DNA from: an uncultured Eubacteriales bacterium
Lineage (GTDB): Bacteria; Bacillota; Clostridia; Oscillospirales; Feifaniaceae
Length of the DNA: 11,044 nt
Direction of reading: 5' to 3'
NCBI GenBank assembly: GCA_902474785.1
Contig: CABRXB010000017.1
Coordinates: 1 to 11,044 of the forward strand
Both the position numbers and the translations under genes were made by a program. The notes beneath the pieces are model-generated. The model searched no databases, was not told where the DNA came from, and saw nothing but the letters and a program-made list of their open reading frames with translations. The first letter of the stretch is position 1; each line of letters starts with the position of its first letter. Below are positions 5,651 to 11,044 of the stretch, piece after piece.

Positions 5651-7729
5651 TCATCCCAGCAGTTCCATCTCCTGCGCCGGCGTATCGACCTCGCTTTGCT
5701 TGCCGCCAAAATAGGCGTCGAGCATGGCGCGTGCGACGGGGGCGATGCCATTTCCGCTGCCGGCGTGCTCCACCACAACGGCGATGGCAATCTCGGGGTT
5801 TTCATAGGGGGCGAAGCAGACAAACACGCCGTTTGCCGTGCCCGAGGAGACCGAGGCCGTCCCCGTCTTACCGGCCACGGCAATGGGGTAGTTGCCAAAG
5901 ACGCTCGAGGCCGTGCCCACCTCCGAGACGGCGCGCATGCCGGCCAGCACCGCGGCGAGATAGTCGGGTTCGATGTCGAGCTGCTCCAACACAACGGGTT
6001 TTGTGCGCTCAATTTTCGAGGTGTTGTGGTAGCTGCTCACACCCTCGATGAGCGTTGGCTGATAGCGCGTCCCGCCGTTTGCAAGGGTGGCGATGTAATT
6101 GCAAAGCTGAATGGGGGTGAAGAGGTGGTCGCTCTGTCCGATGGCGGCCTGGATGGTGTCGCCGTCGTACCAGCGCTCGGCCTTGGCCTCGCGCTCGTCG
6201 GGGCCGGCCACGGTGCCCGACACTTCGCCGCCCACCTCGACGCCCGTCTTTTCTCCAAGGCCAAAGGCGCGCGTCCATTTGACCAGCGCGTCGATTCCGA
6301 CCAGACGGCCAACCTCGTAAAAGTAGTAGTTACAGGAGTTTTGCAGCGCCTGAACGACGTTTTGCGCCCCGTGGGTGGTGCCGTAGTCGGTGTAGACCCA
6401 GCAGCGCGGCGAGTAGGGGGCGTAGTAGGTGTAAATGCCCTTGTCGACAATGATGGTCTTGGTGTCGACCACGCCCTCTTCAAGACCCGCCACCGCCGAA
6501 ACCATCTTGTAGGTGGAGCCCGGCGCATAGGCGCCCGCCACCGCGCGGTTGAAAAGCGGCTTGTTAGGGTCGGCCAGCAGCTCGCTGTAGTCGGCAAGGT
6601 AGGTGGAGAGGTCATAGGTGGGGTAGGAGGCCATGGCCAGGATCTTGCCGGTGTTGACGTCGATGGCGACGGCGGCGCCCACGTTGGCGTCGGCGGCGCG
6701 GCGGTCGGCCCGGCTCTGCCCGGCCCTTGCAAGCGAGGTGATGGTGCTTTCAAGCGCAGACTCCGCCGCCTGCTGCACGGCGCTGTCGATGGACAAGATC
6801 ACGTTGCGCCCCGCCTGAGGCTCCTTGGAGGAGATGACGTCGACCGTCTTGCCGTAGAGCGTCTGCTCCACGCGCTTTTCGCCCGACACGCCGCGCAGCA
6901 CCGACTCCATGCTTTTCTCAATGCCGTCGAGCCCCACGGTGTCCGAGAGCTGGTAGCCCTGTTCGAGATACTGCTCGGCCTCGGCCTTGTAGATGGGCCC
7001 GGTGCGGCCCAGAATGTGGCTGGCAAGCGTGGAGGTGTATTCACGTACGGGAACCACCTCCACCTCCACGCCCTGAAAAAACTCCTGGCGCTCCTTGATG
7101 GCGGTGACAGTGGCCACGTCGACCGACTCGGCCACCGTGAAGCGGGTGAGTGCGGAGAAGTCGCGCAGCTCCATTTCATATCGGACCCCGGCCAGCAGGC
7201 GCTGCTGGTGGGGGGTGTAGTCTTCGAGGTCATAGTCTTTGATCAGCTTGTCCATCACCTGTTGCGCCGTGGCGTCCTGCGGCAGCTCCTTGCGGTCGAG
7301 CAGGCGTTGCAGACGGTCGGCCTGGGTGGTGGAGTCCTCCGCGTCCTCGAGAAAGGAGACGGGGACGTTGGTGAGCGGCAGCGCGTCGACAAAGGCAAGC
7401 TGCTCGTCTTGCAGCGTTTGCAGCAGCGCAAGCAGAATTTCGTTGGTGCGATCGGCCGGCAGCAGATACCCGTCGAGCTGGACGGAAAAGGCCATGCGGT
7501 TGACCACCAGCGCCCTGCCGTAGCGGTCGTAGATGCCGCCGCGCGGGGCCGCCACCGTGACGGTGCGGTAGACGCGGCGCTGGCTCTGCTGGCGGTAGCT
7601 CTCGCCGTTGACAATCTGCAAATTGGCCAGCCGCCCCGCAAAGAGCAGGGCGAAAAAAACCGCGAGCGCCCCGAGCAGGGCGTATCGGCTTTTGTGACGT
7701 TCGTAGAGTTTGGCGTCGCGACTCTTCAT
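5651..7729 (-). CDS. mrdA: Penicillin-binding protein 2 (class B transpeptidase, elongation)
   Basis: Cross-links peptidoglycan stem peptides during cell elongation, as partner of MreC/MreD and a RodA glycosyltransferase. The product is 692 residues. A short basic cytoplasmic tail is followed by one membrane segment (about 16-36), then the dimerisation/pedestal region with RGGIYDRYG (63-71) and a C-terminal transpeptidase domain. All three penicillin-binding motifs are intact: STYK (Ser405, Lys408), SCN (465-467) and KTG (621-623, KTGTA). The pedestal contains an acidic/Gln-rich stretch at about 105-170. I start at ATG 7729-7727 because GGAG lies about 10 bases upstream and the membrane segment is then near the N-terminus; a TTG at 7762 has no ribosome-binding site. 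It lies 7 bases after the mreD stop, and a probable terminator follows, making it the last gene of the operon. A sporulation-specific homologue cannot be excluded from sequence alone. Confidence 0.95.
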   Translation of the reverse strand: MKSRDAKLYERHKSRYALLGALAVFFALLFAGRLANLQIVNGESYRQQSQRRVYRTVTVAAPRGGIYDRYGRALVVNRMAFSVQLDGYLLPADRTNEILLALLQTLQDEQLAFVDALPLTNVPVSFLEDAEDSTTQADRLQRLLDRKELPQDATAQQVMDKLIKDYDLEDYTPHQQRLLAGVRYEMELRDFSALTRFTVAESVDVATVTAIKERQEFFQGVEVEVVPVREYTSTLASHILGRTGPIYKAEAEQYLEQGYQLSDTVGLDGIEKSMESVLRGVSGEKRVEQTLYGKTVDVISSKEPQAGRNVILSIDSAVQQAAESALESTITSLARAGQSRADRRAADANVGAAVAIDVNTGKILAMASYPTYDLSTYLADYSELLADPNKPLFNRAVAGAYAPGSTYKMVSAVAGLEEGVVDTKTIIVDKGIYTYYAPYSPRCWVYTDYGTTHGAQNVVQALQNSCNYYFYEVGRLVGIDALVKWTRAFGLGEKTGVEVGGEVSGTVAGPDEREAKAERWYDGDTIQAAIGQSDHLFTPIQLCNYIATLANGGTRYQPTLIEGVSSYHNTSKIERTKPVVLEQLDIEPDYLAAVLAGMRAVSEVGTASSVFGNYPIAVAGKTGTASVSSGTANGVFVCFAPYENPEIAIAVVVEHAGSGNGIAPVARAMLDAYFGGKQSEVDTPAQEMELLG

Positions 7730-7736
7730 GAGGCAG

Positions 7737-8264
7737 TTACTCCATAGACCGATCGCCGCCAAAGGAGAGGTTCATGCGGCGGGCGATACAGTAAAATAGC
7801 GGCAGATAAAACAAAGAGACAAGGGCTGTTGTGGTGTAAAATTCGGCCACGCGGAAAAACCCCGCGAGATCGGCCGTGACCAGCAGGCGCAGCAAAAGAT
7901 CTCCGCCGATCAGCGCGGCATAGGAGGCGAAGTAGAGCACAAGCGCGCTGAAAAACCCCGGCAGCATAAAGAGCCTTGAGACAAGTCCCGCCAGCGCGCC
8001 CACCAGCATGAGCGTCAGGGCGCTGGCGCCGGTGTTGGCGCTCACGGTGGCATCCAGGGCAAGCCCCAAAAACAGGCCGAACAGCCCCCCTGAGACCTCC
8101 CCTTCAAAGAGCGCCACACACACCACGGCCGCCACCGTCATCACAGGGGTGACGTGCAGCAGCCGCAGGCCCGACAGCAGCGTGGTTTGAAGCAGCAGCA
8201 CGACAAGACCCAGCGCGCCATAGGCGCCGATCAGGTTGAGACGGCTTTTTTCGATGAGAATCAT
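7737..8264 (-). CDS. mreD: Rod shape-determining protein MreD
   Basis: Integral membrane component of the elongasome that supports MreC and PBP2/RodA in keeping cells rod-shaped. The 175-residue protein is hydrophobic over most of its length with about five or six membrane segments, the normal pattern and size. Weakly conserved family features are visible: a hydrophobic first helix (12-32), the small-residue-rich segment GEVSGGLFGLFLGLALDA (55-72) and a basic C-terminus. ATG 8264-8262 overlaps the mreC TGA as ATGA, and GGAGGAGGAGA directly upstream is a strong ribosome-binding site. The identification leans on hydrophobicity and on the position between mreC and PBP2, since MreD diverges quickly. 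Confidence 0.92.
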   Translation of the reverse strand: MILIEKSRLNLIGAYGALGLVVLLLQTTLLSGLRLLHVTPVMTVAAVVCVALFEGEVSGGLFGLFLGLALDATVSANTGASALTLMLVGALAGLVSRLFMLPGFFSALVLYFASYAALIGGDLLLRLLVTADLAGFFRVAEFYTTTALVSLFYLPLFYCIARRMNLSFGGDRSME

Positions 8265-9121
8265 GGCGTCTCCTCCTCCGGCGTCGGCAGCTCGCCCTCC
8301 TCAAAGGCCTTGATGACCATGCAGTAGCGGATGTTGGAGAAGTCGACGGCGGGGGTGAGCACGGCATAGGAGGAGATGTTGTGGTCTTCGGGCAGCACTT
8401 CGTTGACGGTGCCGATCACAAGGCCCGAGGGGAACATGCCGCCAAGACCTGAGGTTTCCACGATGTCGCCCACGGCGGCGGAGGATTCGCTGGGCAGGTA
8501 GTTGACGCGGCACAGCCCCTCTTTGCGAAGGTCGGCGTCGCTTTCCAGCAGGCCCATGTCCCTGGTGCGGGAGATCACCGCGCCGATGGGGGTGAGCTCA
8601 TCCAAAATAGAGGTCACTTTTGAGTAGGTCAGCCCAACCTCGGTGACAACGCCTGCCAGACCGTCGGGCGTGGTCACAGCATCGTACCGCTTGACCCCGT
8701 CCACACTGCCCTTGTCGATGGTGAAAGTATAAAAGAGATTGTCAGGGTCGCGGGCGATGACCTGGGCGAATTCGTATTCAAAGGGGCGCTCGGTTTCGAT
8801 CACCCCCGCAAATTCGCGCAGGCTCTCGTTTTCCTGGCGATACCGGTCGAAATCGCGAAGCTGCTGCTGAAGTTCGAGCACCTGCTCTTTGAGCTGCTCG
8901 TTTTCCTCTTGCAGTGCGTCGTACCGGGTGAAGTAGGAGAGCTTGTCGGAGATGAAATAGGCGGCGCTGGTCACACCTTTTTGAAGCGGTGTGAGCACCA
9001 CGCCAAAGACGCTCGAGAGGGGGCCGGCCGTGCCGCGCTGTCCGGCTGCATAAAGCGAGAGGAGCAGACAGACGGCGATGGCGGCCACGGCCAGGAAAAA
9101 GCGGCGACTGCGAAAATTCAA
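8261..9121 (-). CDS. mreC: Rod shape-determining protein MreC
   Basis: Bitopic membrane protein that connects the elongation machinery to PBP2 outside the membrane. The product is 286 residues, typical length. After a basic tail (RSRRFF) there is one membrane segment (about 8-26), a coiled coil (about 66-105, e.g. ALQEENEQLKEQVLELQQQL) and the MreC beta domain with NLFYTFTIDKGSVDGVKRYD (128-147) and DGLAGVV (153-159). The C-terminal tail is acidic and Pro/Glu-rich. The start is TTG 9121-9119: AAGGAGG lies at 9138-9132, 10 bases upstream, and this is the only candidate that places the membrane helix at the N-terminus. The frame is open for 66 more codons upstream, but those are not MreC-like and lie across the RBS. 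It is first in an operon with mreD and PBP2. mreB, often immediately upstream, is absent. Confidence 0.95.
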   Translation of the reverse strand: MNFRSRRFFLAVAAIAVCLLLSLYAAGQRGTAGPLSSVFGVVLTPLQKGVTSAAYFISDKLSYFTRYDALQEENEQLKEQVLELQQQLRDFDRYRQENESLREFAGVIETERPFEYEFAQVIARDPDNLFYTFTIDKGSVDGVKRYDAVTTPDGLAGVVTEVGLTYSKVTSILDELTPIGAVISRTRDMGLLESDADLRKEGLCRVNYLPSESSAAVGDIVETSGLGGMFPSGLVIGTVNEVLPEDHNISSYAVLTPAVDFSNIRYCMVIKAFEEGELPTPEEETP

Positions 9122-9714
9122 GGGGTTGGGCCCTCCTTTCTCTGCCAGGGGCAGGGGTGAAGCCCGCCGTTCGAACCGGCATGCAGCAAAGCTGTGCAGG
9201 CGCAGCCGGGCGGGGTTAGAGGAAAAGGGCAAGCGCGGGCATCTGCCGACGGGCGCGTGGGAATCAGGATGGCAGAAAAGCGGCGCAAACATGCGCAGGG
9301 AGTGTAGGCAGATCGGCACAGGGCAAGCTTACAAGGCCCGCGCGACGTCGATAAACGTGGAGATCAAATGGCTGCTTATCGGGAAAAACAAACGTGGAGA
9401 ATTTTTCAAGAGAAGGGGATATGTTCCAAACCTTCTCAAGGTAGGGGCATCCGAACGTCACTCCCACAGAGCGGGAAAGAGGATTTCAAACCGGTTGCGC
9501 CAGGGGATGCGAGCCCGCCCTGCCGCCTTGCAAAGAAGCTTGCGCCTTGGAGGGCAATCTGAGCAAATTCACTGACACAGATCCGTCTGGAACGGCAGAC
9601 GCGCTCTTGAAAAACAGCGAGGACAAACGCCCCGGCTCCCACAAAGAAAAAACAAGTTGAGCGGGCAAGCAGTTGAGGGCGTCGGTGTTTTGCGCAAAAA
9701 AACAGTTTGAGAAG
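9122..9714. other. Non-coding leader region upstream of mreC
   Basis: No gene is recognisable, and no good minus-strand promoter with both boxes was found. Small elements seen: a direct repeat AAACGTGGAGA at 9353-9363 and 9390-9400; an inverted repeat GAGAAGG/CCTTCTC within about 9410-9437; and a near-palindrome around TTCGAA at 9168-9180. The plus strand is T-poor, as in the other gaps. mreB would sit here in many Firmicutes but no actin-fold motif or fragment is visible. Confidence 0.5.
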
Positions 9715-9842
9715 TTGTCTGCATCCCGGAAAAAACGGATGAAACCAGTCGATGCGAACACGTTGCAAAACCCTTGTGTTCAATCCCCGACACAACGGGG
9801 CTGCGCGGGCAGACAGGTGGGGAGACGCAGTTTGAGGCGTTT
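9715..9842 (+). ncRNA. Candidate structured RNA (multibranch fold) ahead of a plus-strand terminator
   Basis: TTGTCTG (9715-9721) can pair with CAGACAG (9810-9816), including one G-U, closing a junction with three hairpins: CATCC/GGATG (9722-9741), GAACAC/GTGTTC (9756-9781) and CCCCG-ACACAA-CGGGG (9785-9800). A fourth stem, GACGC/GCGTT, lies around 9824-9841, just before the terminator at 9843-9870. The fold was found by eye and no known Rfam family was recognised. No plus-strand promoter was found upstream, and the pairings also exist in the minus-strand RNA, where the stretch would be 3' of maf or 5' of mreC. The plus orientation is preferred only because of the terminator. Confidence 0.3.
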
Positions 9843-9870
9843 GCATCGGCAAGAGGGCCGATGCGTTTTT
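9843..9870 (+). terminator. Intrinsic terminator reading on the plus strand
   Basis: GCATCGGC (9843-9850) and GCCGATGC (9857-9864) form a perfect 8-bp GC-rich stem with a 6-base loop, followed at once by GTTTTT (9865-9870). In the minus direction the stem is followed by AAACGCC, so it would not terminate there. All protein genes are on the minus strand, so the transcript it would end is unidentified. Confidence 0.6.
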
Positions 9871-9981
9871 CCCTGAAAGTCAAAGGAAGGGCCCGCTGCC
9901 GGACACGACAGTCTCACCCTGCAAGGGTCGCGAAAAGGATGGAAACGAGCGAGCGTCCGCCCTGCCCCGCAAAAGGCGAAA

Positions 9982-10563
9982 CTACAGCAACGCGATGTCG
10001 AAGTGCTGCTTGAGAAGCTCGGAAAGGCGACACAGAGGCAGGCCCATCACAGTGAAATAGTCGCCCTCGATGGAGCGCACCATGGTGGCGGCGCGGCCCT
10101 GAATGCCGTAGCCGCCCGCCTTGTCGAAGGGTTCGCCCGAGGCGATATAGCGGTCGATTTCAGCCTCCTCAAGCGTTCGAAAGGTCACGCGGGTGGACAC
10201 CACGTCGCTATACACCTGTCCGCAGTGGCACAGCGCAAGGCCGGTGTGCACCGTGTGGGTGTTTCCCGAGAGCGCGGTGAGCATCTCCTTGGCCTGCGCC
10301 TCATCCTTTGGTTTGCCAAGCATGGCGCCGTTTAACTCCACAACGGTGTCGGCGCCGATCACAATGGAGAGGGGGTAGTTTTGCGCAACGGCCTGCGCCT
10401 TGGCCACCGACAACACGGCGGCCTGCGCGCGCGGGACGCTCATCATATAGTCGCCCTCTTCAATGTCGGCGGGGACGATCTCAAGTTCACAGGGCAGGTC
10501 GAGCGCGCGCAGCAGCTCAACTCTGCGCGGGGATTTGCTGGCAAGTACAATTCTCGTTTTCAA
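9982..10563 (-). CDS. maf: Maf family nucleotide pyrophosphatase
   Basis: Maf/HAM1-fold hydrolase that splits nucleoside triphosphates (dTTP/UTP in the Maf/YhdE subgroup) to the monophosphate and pyrophosphate, preventing misincorporation; also linked to septum arrest in Bacillus. The product is 193 residues, normal length. Motifs in order: LASKSPRRVELL (7-18), GADTVV (70-75, with the conserved Asp), GKP (83-85) and KAGGYGIQG (148-156). The usual DE after the first motif reads DIEE. I choose TTG 10563-10561: GGAGG at 10576-10572 is 8 bases upstream and the TTG overlaps the DUF4321 TGA as TTGA. The alternative ATG at 10569 is only 2 bases from GGAGG, too close. It follows dut, another nucleotide-pool enzyme. 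Substrate choice cannot be settled from sequence. Confidence 0.93.
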   Translation of the reverse strand: MKTRIVLASKSPRRVELLRALDLPCELEIVPADIEEGDYMMSVPRAQAAVLSVAKAQAVAQNYPLSIVIGADTVVELNGAMLGKPKDEAQAKEMLTALSGNTHTVHTGLALCHCGQVYSDVVSTRVTFRTLEEAEIDRYIASGEPFDKAGGYGIQGRAATMVRSIEGDYFTVMGLPLCRLSELLKQHFDIALL

Positions 10564-10829
10564 AACCATTTCCTCCAAGCGTAAAATGATAGTGCAAGGC
10601 CCAGGATGATGGCGATGCTCAGATGAAAGGAGACGCCGAAGGTCAGCTTGACCACGGCGAGATCCAGCGTGAGCGGGGTGGGAGACCCGATGCCAAAGCT
10701 GCGCCCGTAGGAGAGCCAGGACAGGCCCTCGACGCCCCTTGTCAGCTCGGCCACAAACGAGCCGATGACAACGCCGCACAGCAACAATAGTATGCCGGTC
10801 AGCCCCGTATATTTGCGCTTAGACGCCAT
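10560..10829 (-). CDS. DUF4321 family small membrane protein
   Basis: An 89-residue protein of the DUF4321 type found in Firmicutes next to maf; function unknown. The sequence shows a basic start (MASKRKYTG), a hydrophobic helix (about 8-26), a polar extracellular or loop part with ELTRGVEGLSWLSYGRSFGI (28-47), and a second hydrophobic segment (about 62-84) ending in WRKWF. Two membrane spans with both ends probably cytoplasmic are expected. The start is ATG 10829-10827: GGAGG at 10842-10838 lies 8 bases upstream, whereas the in-frame ATG at 10835 is only 2 bases from it. It overlaps the end of dut by 11 bases and the start of maf by 4, so the three are one translationally coupled unit. The family call is from memory of the sequence pattern and the neighbourhood. 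Confidence 0.82.
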   Translation of the reverse strand: MASKRKYTGLTGILLLLCGVVIGSFVAELTRGVEGLSWLSYGRSFGIGSPTPLTLDLAVVKLTFGVSFHLSIAIILGLALSFYAWRKWF

Positions 10830-11044
10830 GGGCATTCCCTCCCTGTTCGGAAGCGGAAAGGCCGGTGGAGCCAAAGCCGCCAGCCCCGCGCTGCGTTTGA
10901 TCCAAAGAATCGACAAGGGTGGGGATTGCGCGGCAGACAGGCAGCAGCGAAAGCTGTGCGATGCGGTCGCCGGCGTGAAGCGCGACGGCCCGGTCCCCCA
11001 GGTTGAGCAGCGCCACCTGGAGCTCGCCGCGGTAATCGCTGTCG
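10819..11044 (-). CDS. dut: dUTP diphosphatase, C-terminal part (start outside the window)
   Basis: Trimeric dUTPase that converts dUTP to dUMP and pyrophosphate, lowering uracil incorporation and feeding dTMP synthesis. About 74 codons are visible. DSDYRGELQVALLNLG matches conserved motif III, AGDRIAQLSLLPV is motif IV, and RGAGGFGSTG near the C-terminus is the glycine-rich motif V that closes over the active site, with its Phe present. The reading frame enters the window at 11043 and ends at TAA 10821-10819. The stop lies inside the DUF4321 start region (11-base overlap), and the DUF4321 ribosome-binding site is within the last dut codons, which implies co-translation. The N-terminal half, with motifs I and II, cannot be assessed. 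Confidence 0.95.
   Translation of the reverse strand, partial: DSDYRGELQVALLNLGDRAVALHAGDRIAQLSLLPVCRAIPTLVDSLDQTQRGAGGFGSTGLSASEQGGNAHGV

Noticed and set aside
5696..7747. 683-codon open frame on the plus strand, opposite PBP2
   Set aside because: It is the antisense shadow of a GC-rich gene. The minus-strand product has all three PBP active-site motifs, while the plus-strand translation is a low-complexity Val/Gly/His/Asp-rich sequence with no family resemblance.
9122..9319. 66-codon N-terminal extension of mreC
   Set aside because: The extension is not MreC-like, would bury the membrane helix, and lies across an AAGGAGG site placed for the TTG start at 9121.
9843..9870. Bidirectional terminator serving maf
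   Set aside because: In the maf direction the stem is followed by AAACGCC with no T-run, so only the plus-strand reading has terminator form.

Overview
The window is a GC-rich stretch of bacterial chromosome in which every convincing protein gene lies on the minus strand. Gene content and style point to a Gram-positive Firmicute of class Clostridia, probably near the Oscillospiraceae/Ruminococcaceae: DUF951 next to prfA, DUF4321 between dut and maf, a mreC-mreD-PBP2 rod-shape operon, GGAGG ribosome-binding sites, and frequent TTG/GTG starts joined to the upstream stop by 4-base overlaps. The taxon is inferred from content, not from any search.

In transcription order (high to low coordinates) there are four gene blocks. 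(1) dut (its start lies outside the window), a DUF4321 membrane protein and maf form an overlapping nucleotide-hygiene operon. (2) mreC, mreD and a class B PBP2 (mrdA-type) form an overlapping cell-elongation operon. (3) DUF951 and prfA (release factor 1) overlap by 4 bases behind a good extended -10 promoter. (4) tsaC/ywlC (tRNA threonylcarbamoyladenosine synthesis), coaE and a small membrane-anchored lytic transglycosylase follow, and then the beginning of an unidentified lysine/arginine-rich protein runs off the left edge.

Three long gaps without genes separate the blocks: about 1.35 kb between prfA and tsaC, about 0.53 kb between PBP2 and DUF951, and about 0.86 kb between maf and mreC. 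They are the unusual part of the window. The first holds a degenerate tandem array of about 30 units of 18 bp with higher-order duplications, one stray unit near prfA, a tRNA T-arm-like remnant and an 18-bp perfect palindrome. The second holds a likely terminator and a promoter whose transcript would begin with a perfect 8-bp hairpin. The third holds a perfect 8-bp stem followed by GTTTTT that reads as an intrinsic terminator on the plus strand, where no gene exists. Just before it lies a multibranch-foldable stretch, so a plus-strand non-coding RNA is possible.

In many Firmicutes the first gap would hold prmC and the third mreB. Neither gene nor a recognisable relic is visible. No phage, transposase, CRISPR or defence genes were found; the interest lies in the intergenic structure.
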